From: Desulfobulbaceae bacterium UBA5173
Lineage (GTDB): Bacteria > Desulfobacterota > Desulfobulbia > Desulfobulbales > Desulfobulbaceae
DNA: 10,946 bases
Assembly: GCA_002413355.1 (NCBI GenBank)
Contig: DHWV01000033.1
Location: 18,589 to 29,534, forward strand
Direction of reading: 5' to 3'
Shown here: in pieces, positions 1-7,760 of the stretch
How the letters are laid out: the number at the start of each line of letters is the position of its first letter
Position numbering within the stretch: the first letter of the stretch is position 1
Notes under the pieces: generated by a model
Database searches by the model: none
Told to the model about the DNA's origin: nothing
What the model saw: only the letters and a program-made list of their open reading frames with translations
Made by a program: the position numbers and the translations under genes

Positions 1-1
1 C

Positions 2-1105
2 ACGCCGATGAACGCGATCATCGGTATGACCGACATTGTCCTCCAGACTGGCCTGAGCGAGGAGCAGCGGCGTTTCCTCGACATCGTCCGCAACTCCGCC
101 GGGCGGCTGCTCGATTTGATCAACGACATTCTCGACCTCTCCAAAATTGAGGCAGGCAAATTAAGTCTCTCGCCCTTGCCGTTCTGTCTGGAAGAGAGCA
201 TGAGAGGTATCTGCGACGAAATGCAGGTGTTGGCCAAACAGAAAGGACTGTACCTGCATTTCAACATGAAAGGCCAGCTAGCGTATGATTTGATCGGCGA
301 TCTGGGCCATCTCCGTCAGGTGCTGGTTAATTTGCTCGGCAACGCGGTCAAATTCACTGACGAAGGCTGCGTGGTGTTCACGGTTGAACTGCTGGAGCCG
401 CTGCCGGACAATCCACCCGATCCGGCGCAGGTGCGCTTTGTGGTCAGCGATTCAGGCCCTGGCATCCCTGAAGACAAGCAAAAGGCCATTTTTGAAGCCT
501 TTGAGCAGTCGCGCAAAGACAAAGGCGGCACTGGGCTGGGGCTGTCCATCTCCACGCAGTTAGTCCATTTGATGGGCGGGATCATTGAAGTGGACAGCAA
601 GCCGGGCAAAGGAAGCTGCTTTTTTTTCACAGTCAGCTTGCCCACAGCGAAACGGCAATGTGCGGCGGCACAGTCCTACTCCTGCGGTTCGACGGGGACA
701 GCGACGCGTCGAGTTGCACCCGGCCAGCGGCTGTCGGTACTTTTGGTGGATGATATCGAAGCCAACCGGATGCTGGCCAAGTATCTGCTGGAGCAAAAAG
801 GCTGGCTAGTGAACGAGGCGGCGAATGGGCAAAAGGCTCTTGATTTTCTGGCAGATAACTCCTGCGATATCGTGCTAATGGACGTGGAGATGCCGGAGAT
901 GGACGGCCTTGAAGCCACCCGGATCATCCGGGAGCGCGAGAAGGACAGCGGCGGTCATCTGCCGGTGATTGCCATGACCGCCCATGCCCTGCGCGGCGAC
1001 CGGGAGCGGCTGCTGGCCTCCGGCATGGATGACTACGTCAGCAAGCCACTGGTGTTAGAAGAATTCTTCGCTGCCATTGCCCGACAGGTGCAGGCCGGGA
1101 GCTGA
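2..1105 (+). CDS. Hybrid sensor histidine kinase/response regulator, 3' part (5' end outside window)
   Basis: Carboxy-terminal part of a hybrid two-component kinase. The visible frame opens with T-P-M-N-A-I-I-G-M, the residues that follow the phospho-accepting His in HisKA domains, so the H-box and all sensory domains lie before the window. Counting from the first visible Met (base 8), the dimerisation helices run to about residue 60. The ATPase domain spans about 100-212, with an N-box (N108, N112), G1 box DSGPGI (148-153) and G2 box GGTGLGLS (173-180). A linker leads to a receiver domain at about 242-358 with acidic pair D248/D249, phospho-acceptor D292 in the MDVEMPEMDG motif and invariant K346. 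No Hpt domain follows, so phosphate would go to an external Hpt protein or the receiver acts as an internal regulator. It ends with TGA 10 bases before the best start of the CheB-CheR fusion, suggesting co-transcription. The family call is firm; the stimulus is unknowable from this fragment. Confidence 0.95.
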   Translation, partial: TPMNAIIGMTDIVLQTGLSEEQRRFLDIVRNSAGRLLDLINDILDLSKIEAGKLSLSPLPFCLEESMRGICDEMQVLAKQKGLYLHFNMKGQLAYDLIGDLGHLRQVLVNLLGNAVKFTDEGCVVFTVELLEPLPDNPPDPAQVRFVVSDSGPGIPEDKQKAIFEAFEQSRKDKGGTGLGLSISTQLVHLMGGIIEVDSKPGKGSCFFFTVSLPTAKRQCAAAQSYSCGSTGTATRRVAPGQRLSVLLVDDIEANRMLAKYLLEQKGWLVNEAANGQKALDFLADNSCDIVLMDVEMPEMDGLEATRIIREREKDSGGHLPVIAMTAHALRGDRERLLASGMDDYVSKPLVLEEFFAAIARQVQAGS

Positions 1106-1115
1106 GACAGCGGCA

Positions 1116-4037
1116 ATGGAGCATTTTCCCTTCCAGAACAGCGCGCCGTCGCCAGACACCCATGTGGTGGGCATCGGCGCGTCCGCCGGAGGTCTGGATG
1201 CCTTGATCAGCCTGTTTAGCCAGATGCCTGCGGACAGCGGCATGGTGTTCATCGTTGTTCAGCACCTCTCGCCCAACTGCCGGAGCATGATGGGCGAGCT
1301 GTTGGCCAGCCACACTGCCATGCGTATTTTCACGGCGGAAAACGGGATGATGATTGCGCCGAACTGCATTTATCTTCAGCCGCCGCAGAGCCATCTGAAT
1401 CTCTTTAACGGCAAGCTGCTCTTGGATGATTTTTCTGGCCAGCGCGGCCTGCATCTGCCGATAGATTATTTTTTTCGCAGCCTTGCTGAAGACAGAAAAG
1501 AAAAGGCAGTGGCCATTGTTTTGTCCGGCACGGGCAGCGACGGCAGCCGGGGACTGCCGTCCATCCGGGAGGCAGGCGGCTTGATTTTGGTGCAAGAACC
1601 GGCGGATGCAGGCTTTGACGGAATGCCGGGCAGCGCAGCCGCAACCGGTTTGGCTGATTATGTCTGCCCGGCGGCAGAAATGCCCGAAAAAATAGCCGAA
1701 TATATCCGTCATCCTTTCATTCGGCGGCGAACTGATGTTGTCTCTTCTGATGAGGAAGCGGCTTTGACTCGAATCATCGCCTTGCTGCGCACCCAGGCTG
1801 GCATTGATTTCACCCAGTACAAGCCGTTCACCGTCATCCGTCGGATCACTCGAAGGATGGCCATTGCCCGTTGTCCCAGTCTGCACGATTACGCCGAATT
1901 CCTCATTCCCCGGCCCAACGAGGTCAGCCTGCTCTGCCGCGACCTGCTGATCGGAGTGACGAAATTTTTCCGCGACCGGAAGGAGTTTGAGTATTTCCGC
2001 GACAAAATCATCCCGATGATCTTTGAGAATGCGGATGGAAGGGACGAACTTCGGGTCTGGGATGCAGGCTGCTCAACCGGCGAGGAGGCCTACACTATTG
2101 CCATGCTCCTGCATGATTTTCAGTCGCGGCATCATGCGGATAAAAAAATCAAAATCAAGGTGTTTGCCACAGACCTTGACCAGCTTGCCGTAGAAAAGGC
2201 CGCTAGAGGCTTCTATCCTGACGGCATTGCCGCCGACTTGCCGCGCGAGCTGCTGGAACGCTACTTCAGCCGGGTGGAGAACGGCTTTGTCGTCCGGCGG
2301 CATATCCGTGAGCTGGTGATTTTCGCCCGGCAGAATCTTCTCAGCGACCCGCCGTTCACCCGCCTTGACCTTGCTGTCTGTCGCAATTTGCTGATTTATC
2401 TCCTGCCGCCTCAACAAAAGGATGTGCTGGGCATCTTCCATTTTGCGATCAAGGAGGATGGGTTCCTCTTTCTTGGCAGCAACGAGACGGTGATGGATGC
2501 GGCGGAAAGTTTCGTCGCGCTGGACCGGCAGATCAAAATCTACCGACACACCGGCAAAGGCAATCTGCCGATGGCCAGCCGACTGCGCACCATCCGCAAG
2601 ATTGCGCCTGCTGGCAAAATTCAGCCGCCGCCGGACAATGATCCAACTCGGCGGCATCTGGACTTGGCTCGAAGGTTGGAACTGCGTGAAGCCTACTACC
2701 AGCGGCTGATCAGCAGGCTGGCCTCTGCCTGCCTTGTAGTCGGCAGCAACGGTGAAGTCCTTGAAACCTTTGGCCACACTGACCTGCTTCTTCAGCCGCA
2801 GCCCGGCCGGATGAGCCTTACCCTCAGCCGGATGCTAGCCCCGGAACTGGTTCTGCCTGTCACCAGCGCGATTCGGGCCTGCCGACAGGAGGAAGGCGGC
2901 GAGGTGGTGTATGACGGCATCCGGGCGGGCGGGAAAAACGGAGGCCGATGCCTGCTGCGGGCGATCTTTCTGCCGGAAGACGACCGCATCTTGATTTCCT
3001 TGGAGCGGATGCCGTACAGCAGCGTGCCAGAAGAAGGTTCCATCAAAGCGGCGGACGAGGAAATTCGGCGGCATGTGCTTGATTTGGAGCGGGAGATTCA
3101 GTTCACCCGCGAAAGCCTGCAAGCGGCCAACGAGCAGCTACAAAGCTCGAACGAGGAGCTACTGGCATCCAACGAGGAATTGCTGGCATCTAACGAAGAA
3201 TTGCAGAGTACCAACGAGGAACTGAACTCGGTCAACGAGGAACTGAGCACAGTCAACACCGAATATCAAAGCAAAATTCTCGAACTGACCGAGCTGTACA
3301 ATGACATCGACAACCTCTTTTGCAGCACAGATATCGGCTTTATTTTTGTTGACCGCCAGCTCCGCATTCGCAAATACACGCCCGCTGTTTGTCGGCTGAT
3401 CAACCTGCTTGAGCAGGATGTGGGCCGCAGGATCAGCGACATTTCCTCGCCGCTGCTCGGTGACGTGGAGACGGAGTTCAATGCCCTGCTTGGCTCGCGG
3501 AAAAAGCGGGAAAAAGTGGTGCGGCACGGCGGGGATTGCTGGCTGCTGGTGCAGTTCATCCCGTATATTGACGAGACCAACGAGGTCAGCGGCATGGTGG
3601 TTTCGGCAGTGGATGTCAGCGAGCAAAAACGGGCTGAGGAAGGACTGCGCCAGTCAAGCGAAATTCTGGAACAAATTCTCGCTGCCAGCCCTGCGCCGAC
3701 CATGATGGTGACGCATGAAGGCCGCATCTGTTTTGTCAACGAAGTAGCTTCCGTGCTTTTCGGTGCGTCGGCCAATGAGCTGATCGGCCTACCGCTCTGT
3801 TCCCGTCAGTTCTGTTTCACCGACTTGGACGGCAGTATCTTTGTGGAAGCGGCGGATTTTGTCCGTTCGGTTGGTGAGCAGGCAGGAAAGGGCGAGCCGT
3901 TAGTCATCCGTCTGAAAGGCAAGTCCGGCAAGCAGGAATATTTTCTCACGGTCAACGCCAACACGTTGGCCGCCAAAAACAGCAGACTCAACGGTGTGGT
4001 GCTGACGTTCACCGAAGTTGCCCGCCACCAGAGCTGA
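1116..4037 (+). CDS. CheB methylesterase-CheR methyltransferase fusion with coiled coil and PAS domains
   Basis: 973-residue bifunctional chemoreceptor-modifying protein. The N-terminal CheB domain (about 15-200) has the triad positions S23 in GASAGG, H50 in VVQHLSP and D142 in SGTGSDG; CheB deamidates or demethylates receptor glutamates. It lacks the usual CheB receiver domain. The CheR domain (about 215-477) has the SAM-binding motif DAGCSTGEEAY (316-326), the NLLSDPP segment (408-413 region) and CRNLLIYL (422-429). A PAS-like segment (about 530-632) precedes a heptad coiled coil built on NEEL repeats (about 655-730), then two PAS domains (about 735-838 and 850-968). There is no kinase domain. 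The ATG at 1116 was chosen because it lies 10 bases after the preceding stop and just before the CheB fold; a TTG at 1077 would add 13 unconserved residues and overlap the upstream gene. No CheA, CheW or chemoreceptor gene is in the window, so the target is unknown. Related fusions sit with hybrid kinases in many environmental bacteria. Confidence 0.95.
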   Translation: MEHFPFQNSAPSPDTHVVGIGASAGGLDALISLFSQMPADSGMVFIVVQHLSPNCRSMMGELLASHTAMRIFTAENGMMIAPNCIYLQPPQSHLNLFNGKLLLDDFSGQRGLHLPIDYFFRSLAEDRKEKAVAIVLSGTGSDGSRGLPSIREAGGLILVQEPADAGFDGMPGSAAATGLADYVCPAAEMPEKIAEYIRHPFIRRRTDVVSSDEEAALTRIIALLRTQAGIDFTQYKPFTVIRRITRRMAIARCPSLHDYAEFLIPRPNEVSLLCRDLLIGVTKFFRDRKEFEYFRDKIIPMIFENADGRDELRVWDAGCSTGEEAYTIAMLLHDFQSRHHADKKIKIKVFATDLDQLAVEKAARGFYPDGIAADLPRELLERYFSRVENGFVVRRHIRELVIFARQNLLSDPPFTRLDLAVCRNLLIYLLPPQQKDVLGIFHFAIKEDGFLFLGSNETVMDAAESFVALDRQIKIYRHTGKGNLPMASRLRTIRKIAPAGKIQPPPDNDPTRRHLDLARRLELREAYYQRLISRLASACLVVGSNGEVLETFGHTDLLLQPQPGRMSLTLSRMLAPELVLPVTSAIRACRQEEGGEVVYDGIRAGGKNGGRCLLRAIFLPEDDRILISLERMPYSSVPEEGSIKAADEEIRRHVLDLEREIQFTRESLQAANEQLQSSNEELLASNEELLASNEELQSTNEELNSVNEELSTVNTEYQSKILELTELYNDIDNLFCSTDIGFIFVDRQLRIRKYTPAVCRLINLLEQDVGRRISDISSPLLGDVETEFNALLGSRKKREKVVRHGGDCWLLVQFIPYIDETNEVSGMVVSAVDVSEQKRAEEGLRQSSEILEQILAASPAPTMMVTHEGRICFVNEVASVLFGASANELIGLPLCSRQFCFTDLDGSIFVEAADFVRSVGEQAGKGEPLVIRLKGKSGKQEYFLTVNANTLAAKNSRLNGVVLTFTEVARHQS
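3129..3275 (+). repeat. Tandem 21-base coding repeat (seven heptads, NEEL type)
   Basis: Seven consecutive 21-base units encode heptads beginning N-E-E-L or variants (residues 672-720 of the CheB-CheR fusion): NEQLQSS, NEELLAS twice, NEELQST, NEELNSV, NEELSTV and NTEYQSK. Units two and three encode the identical heptad and differ at only a few synonymous bases, which suggests a fairly recent tandem duplication. Leu at one heptad position and Asn at another fit a parallel coiled coil linking the enzymatic half to the PAS half. Coiled coils of this kind are typical of CheB-CheR-PAS fusions. Unit number may vary between strains. Confidence 0.8.
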
Positions 4038-4042
4038 GGAGG
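4036..4042 (+). promoter_or_regulatory. Strong Shine-Dalgarno of the PAS histidine kinase
   Basis: GAGGAGG overlaps the TGA stop of the CheB-CheR fusion and lies 6 bases before the ATG at 4049. It fixes the start of the kinase gene and makes re-initiation by ribosomes finishing the upstream gene likely. Confidence 0.75.
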
Positions 4043-4048
4043 CTCGGC

Positions 4049-6226
4049 ATGACGGACAAACAGAAATCATTGACCTTATCGGCGGCAGTTTTGAGCGTGG
4101 CTCTCTGCGGGCTGGCAATTCTGACCGTCTGCTTGCTCTATCGTACCACCTTGCGATTGGAGAATAGGCGGCTGCGGGAGATTGTCCACAGTCATGCGGT
4201 GCTGATTGAGGAATTTTTTCATGTTGCCGAGCGGTTCAGTCCGGTCAATCGGAATGACACCTTGGAGACTGTGCTGACCAGCGTGTTCAATACGCACATG
4301 CACAAGCAATGCTTTGGTCGCACTGGCGAATTTCTCATCGCCAAACAGGAGCAGGGCCAAATCGTTTTCTGGCCAGGACTGAAGCATCTGAACAGTGCTA
4401 TGCCTCAGGCAGTGCCGATGCCGTCGCCGTCCGCCGAGCCGATGCGTTTGGCTCTGTCTGGTCAGAGCGGCAATATGACTGGGCTTGACTACCGGGGCCA
4501 GATGGTGCTGGCCGCGTATCAGTGGGTGCCGGAGATGCGCATCGGTTTGGTGGCCAAACTCGATCTGGCTGAAGTCCGCGCTCCATTCCTGAAAGCGGCG
4601 GCAGCAGCGAGCGGCACAGCCATCCTGATTGCGCTGGCGGGCCTGTTTGTCCTATTCCGCTTCAATCCCTTCCTGCGCAGGCTGGAGGAGGAAAAGATGC
4701 GGACGCAGAACTATCTCGACATTGCCGGGACGATGATTGCGGTCTTGGATGAGCACGGCAGAATCCGCCTGATCAACCGCAAAGGCTGTGAAATCCTTGG
4801 CGGCGAGCCAGAAGGGTTGAACAGCCTTTTCTGGGCAGGACATTGTGTCCAGCAGGATGATCAGCAGGCGGCGGAAGAGGCTCTGCGTCAGCTTCTCTCC
4901 GGCGAGCAAGAACAAGTTGACGGCAGAGAGTTCCGTTTGCACCGGGTTGATGGCAGCGAGCGGATCGTTGAATGGTCGGGCCGGGCTTTGCGGGACAAAC
5001 ACGGTACCATCACCGGGGTGCTGGCAGCGGCAGCGGACATTACCGAGCGCAAGCAGATTGAGCGCATCCTTGAGGAGGCCAAGGAGGCGTTTCAGGCCAC
5101 CTTTGAACAGGCGGCGGTGGGCATCGGTCATGTCGCGCCTGCACCCTCAGGCCGCTGGCTGCGGGTCAACCGTAAGCTCTGCGCCATTCTTGGTTACACT
5201 GCTGACGAGCTGCTGCGGATGAACATCCGGGATGTCACTCATGTGGCTCATGTTGAGAAAAGCTATGCTAAGGCACTTGAATTAGTCACCAATCCAGAAA
5301 TGGCCACCTATTCGATGGAGAAACAGTACATCCGCAAAGACGGCAGCGTGATTTGGGTCAACCACACCGTCTCGCTGGTGCGAGATGAGCAGGGCAAGCC
5401 CAAATACTACATTTCCGTGATTGAGGATATCCAGCCCCGCAAAGAGATGGAGGAGGCCCTGCGCGAGCGTACCGAACTGCTGGTGCGCTCCAACAAAGAG
5501 CTGGACGATTTCGCCTACATTGCCTCGCATGATCTCAAAGAGCCGCTGCGGGGAATCATGAGCTATAGCACCTTTCTGCTGGAGGACTACGGCACGCAGT
5601 TCGGCAGCGAAGTCCGCGACAAGCTGAAAACGATCGGCGACCTGGCTGAACGGCTGACCAATCTTACCGACGACCTGCTCACGTTTTCACGGGTGGGCAG
5701 GCTGGATTTAGCTCGCCGTCCGGTTAATCTCAACGAGCTGGTCGAGGACGTGCTGGCCACGCTGATGGTCAGCCTGGAGCGGGAAAAAGTCAAAGTGCAT
5801 ATTCCCAATCCGTTGTCGACCGTGGTCTGCGATGCAGTGCGGATGCGAGAGGTCTATTACAACCTGATCAGCAACGCCATCAAATATAACGATAAAACCG
5901 ACAAATGGATTGAAATCGGTATGCTGCACCGCTGGAACGATCCGGCCCAGACCGTGTTCTATGTCTGCGACAACGGCATTGGTATCCGCGACAAGCATGT
6001 TGACAAGGTGTTCATCATGTTCAAGCGGCTGCACGGCAGCGGCAAATACGGCGGCGGCACCGGCGCAGGCTTGGCAATTGTCAAAAAGATCATTGAGCGG
6101 CACGGCGGCCATATCTGGCTGGAAAGCGCGGAGGGCGAAGGGACGATTTTCTTTTTCACCCTAACTGAGCAGGAAGAGCATTTTCTCTGGCAAGATAGCG
6201 AAAACTGGGGGAGGACAGAGCAATGA
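4049..6226 (+). CDS. Membrane PAS sensor histidine kinase (phytochrome-like kinase core)
   Basis: 725-residue sensor kinase. Transmembrane helix 1 is at about 8-31 and helix 2 at about 184-204; they bracket a sensor loop of about 150 residues. Its GRTGEFLIA and LDYRGQMVLAAYQWVP segments resemble Cache-type extracytoplasmic ligand-binding domains. Two cytoplasmic PAS/PAC units follow (about 217-335 and 345-468). The HisKA domain has phospho-acceptor H494 in SHDLKEPLRG. The ATPase domain has an N-box (N605, N609), DNGIGI (641-646) and a G2 box GGGTGAGLAIV (668-678). The HDLKEPLR and KRLHGSGKYGGGTGAGL style is that of the bacteriophytochrome/Cph1 kinase subfamily, whose partners are usually single-domain Rcp1-like receivers. 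Exactly such a receiver follows, overlapping by ATGA. No phytochrome GAF-PHY module is present, so the input is more likely a small ligand or redox or energy state than light. The start is fixed by the GAGGAGG site. Assignment is secure; the ligand is unknown. Confidence 0.95.
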   Translation: MTDKQKSLTLSAAVLSVALCGLAILTVCLLYRTTLRLENRRLREIVHSHAVLIEEFFHVAERFSPVNRNDTLETVLTSVFNTHMHKQCFGRTGEFLIAKQEQGQIVFWPGLKHLNSAMPQAVPMPSPSAEPMRLALSGQSGNMTGLDYRGQMVLAAYQWVPEMRIGLVAKLDLAEVRAPFLKAAAAASGTAILIALAGLFVLFRFNPFLRRLEEEKMRTQNYLDIAGTMIAVLDEHGRIRLINRKGCEILGGEPEGLNSLFWAGHCVQQDDQQAAEEALRQLLSGEQEQVDGREFRLHRVDGSERIVEWSGRALRDKHGTITGVLAAAADITERKQIERILEEAKEAFQATFEQAAVGIGHVAPAPSGRWLRVNRKLCAILGYTADELLRMNIRDVTHVAHVEKSYAKALELVTNPEMATYSMEKQYIRKDGSVIWVNHTVSLVRDEQGKPKYYISVIEDIQPRKEMEEALRERTELLVRSNKELDDFAYIASHDLKEPLRGIMSYSTFLLEDYGTQFGSEVRDKLKTIGDLAERLTNLTDDLLTFSRVGRLDLARRPVNLNELVEDVLATLMVSLEREKVKVHIPNPLSTVVCDAVRMREVYYNLISNAIKYNDKTDKWIEIGMLHRWNDPAQTVFYVCDNGIGIRDKHVDKVFIMFKRLHGSGKYGGGTGAGLAIVKKIIERHGGHIWLESAEGEGTIFFFTLTEQEEHFLWQDSENWGRTEQ
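6207..6215 (+). promoter_or_regulatory. Shine-Dalgarno of the Rcp1-like response regulator
   Basis: GGGGGAGGA lies inside the last codons of the kinase gene, 7 bases before the ATG at 6223 that overlaps the kinase stop. The strong site with the ATGA junction indicates coupled, possibly elevated, translation of the regulator relative to its kinase. Confidence 0.7.
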
Positions 6227-6687
6227 GCGAGCTGTTTGAGGACGGGCAGGATATTTTGCTGGTTGAGGACAGCGATGTGGATTACGAAACTGTGCTACGG
6301 GCCTTCAAAAAAGGCGGGCTGCACAACCGAGTTTTCCGCTGTGAGGATGGCGACGAGGCACTTGATTATTTGTACCGCCGCAACCGCTTCGCCGAACCCG
6401 GAGCCGCGCCCAGACCCGCGCTGGTGCTGCTCGATTTGAACCTGCCCGGTACCGATGGCCGCGAGGTGCTGGAAGAAATGAAAAGCGATCCGCAGTTGAA
6501 AGACATTCCGGTGATCGTCATGACTACCTCATCTGATCCGCGTGACGTGGAGCGGTGCTACAAATACGGGGCCAACAGTTATGTGGCCAAACCAGTCAGC
6601 TTTGAGGGCTATATGGAGGCGGTCAAGCGGTTGCATTCCTACTGGTTCGAGACGGTGATGCTGCCTCCGCCTCCCAGCTGTAGATGA
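6223..6687 (+). CDS. Single-domain response regulator, Rcp1-like (CheY fold)
   Basis: 154-residue stand-alone receiver with no DNA-binding or enzymatic output domain. The visible active site comprises the acidic pair E15/D16 (after ILLV), phospho-acceptor D71 in LLDLNLPGTDG, switch T101/T102 after IPVIVM, and K123 in VAKPVS. The length, the long loop between the second helix and the D71 strand (about 50-66), and the C-terminal W-F-E-T-V helix match the Rcp1 subfamily that receives phosphate from phytochrome-type kinases. It is the expected partner of the kinase just upstream, with which it overlaps (ATG shares bases with TGA). Output would be by protein contact, for example with another kinase or the motility apparatus. 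Its last codons overlap the tilS start in the same ATGA manner. Confidence 0.93.
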   Translation: MSELFEDGQDILLVEDSDVDYETVLRAFKKGGLHNRVFRCEDGDEALDYLYRRNRFAEPGAAPRPALVLLDLNLPGTDGREVLEEMKSDPQLKDIPVIVMTTSSDPRDVERCYKYGANSYVAKPVSFEGYMEAVKRLHSYWFETVMLPPPPSCR

Positions 6688-7760
6688 AACTGGAGCAGCA
6701 GTTCCGGCGGCTGCTTACCAGTTCTTGCGGGGTCAGCGTAGGAACTGGAATTGTGGTGGCGGTTTCCGGCGGGCCAGATTCAATGGCGTTGCTCCATCTG
6801 CTGGCAGCAGCGCAGCAGCCGTTGCAGCTTCGACTGGCGGTGGTATGGATTGACCATGGTCTGCGCCCGCTGGAAACGCCGCAGGAGAAAGAAACTGTTG
6901 CAGCGGCGGCAGATCAGCTTGGTATTTCCTTCGTGCCAAAGCAGGCGGCAGTTGCTGCCTTTGCTGCCGAACAGCGTCTTTCCATTGAACATGCGGCCCG
7001 CGAGCTGCGCTATAGGATTTTACGCGAGACAGCTTGCGACTGCGGCGCGGAGCTGATTGCGGTCGGCCATACCGCCGATGATCAAGCAGAGGAAGTCCTC
7101 TTGCGTCTGCTGCGTGGCAGCGGTCGCAAGGGACTGGCAGGGATGAACATGCGGAGTGGTGATCTGATCCGCCCGCTTTTGCGCACCAGCAAGCAGGAAC
7201 TGCTTGATTGGCTGGCCCAAAGCGGCATTCCGCATTGTTTTGACTCCTCCAACAATGACCGGAAGTTTCTTCGTAACCGGGTGCGGCATGAGCTGCTGCC
7301 CTTTCTGGAGCAGCATTTTGAGGCTGGAATCAGAAACGCCCTGCTGAAGACGGCTGACAGTCTGGCGGCAGATGAGGAATTATTGGCAAAAATGACCGCC
7401 GAGGCAGCAGTGCGGATTATCGAAGAAGAGCCTGACGGCACGCTCTGTCTGCTGCGTGAGCCGTTCCGCGCCTTACATCCGGCTCTTCAACGGCGGGTGC
7501 TTGAGCTGCTGCTCTGGCGCATGGGCAGCCGGGCTGCCTATGACCATATTCTGCTGATCATTGAGGCCGCTTTCACTGGCAGAAACCGCAGCGAACTGCA
7601 CCTCAGCCAAGGACTGCGGGTTGGCATCTTTGCTGACCGACTGGAATTCTCCTATCCTGCCGGTCAACAGGCTTGGCGAGGGCGACTGTTTGCCGCCAAC
7701 CCTACCCCAGCACAGTCTGCAATTCCTCCTGCTCCAGAGAATCGTCAAAGACAAGGCTGA
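6684..7760 (+). CDS. tilS: tRNA(Ile)-lysidine synthase TilS (short form)
   Basis: 358-residue cytoplasmic ATP-dependent enzyme that converts C34 of the CAU-anticodon tRNA(Ile) to lysidine, so that the tRNA reads AUA and is charged with isoleucine. The PP-loop motif SGGPDS is at 28-33, followed by DHGLRP (57-62), the E-H-A-A-R-x-x-R-Y segment (102-110), GHTADDQAEE with the RG that follows (129-145), IRPLL (162-166) and the D-S-S-N-N-D...RNRVR block (187-201). All are TilS hallmarks. The C-terminus ends soon after the LHLSQGLRVGIFADRL segment (305-320). The protein is therefore shorter than the E. coli or Bacillus enzymes (over 400 residues) and lacks most of the C-terminal tRNA-acceptor-binding region, as in other short-form TilS proteins. 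The ATG overlaps the response regulator stop (ATGA) and has no clear Shine-Dalgarno, so translation is probably coupled. The last 59 bases overlap the convergent PilZ-domain gene. Confidence 0.94.
   Translation: MKLEQQFRRLLTSSCGVSVGTGIVVAVSGGPDSMALLHLLAAAQQPLQLRLAVVWIDHGLRPLETPQEKETVAAAADQLGISFVPKQAAVAAFAAEQRLSIEHAARELRYRILRETACDCGAELIAVGHTADDQAEEVLLRLLRGSGRKGLAGMNMRSGDLIRPLLRTSKQELLDWLAQSGIPHCFDSSNNDRKFLRNRVRHELLPFLEQHFEAGIRNALLKTADSLAADEELLAKMTAEAAVRIIEEEPDGTLCLLREPFRALHPALQRRVLELLLWRMGSRAAYDHILLIIEAAFTGRNRSELHLSQGLRVGIFADRLEFSYPAGQQAWRGRLFAANPTPAQSAIPPAPENRQRQG

Noticed and set aside
1077..1115. Earlier TTG start for the CheB-CheR fusion
   Set aside because: It would overlap the hybrid kinase by 29 bases and add 13 residues outside the CheB fold. 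The ATG at 1116 fits the spacing better.
1038..1886. Long antisense open frame (282 codons, minus strand) under the CheB region
   Set aside because: It has no family motifs, and the plus frame here has the full CheB catalytic signature. GC-rich codon use readily leaves the opposite strand open.
3129..3275. CRISPR-like regular repeats
   Set aside because: The 21-base period is continuous coding heptads with no unique spacers.
7600..7760. TilS as a truncated pseudogene
   Set aside because: The catalytic domain is complete and short-form TilS enzymes exist, so a shortened C-terminus alone does not indicate decay.
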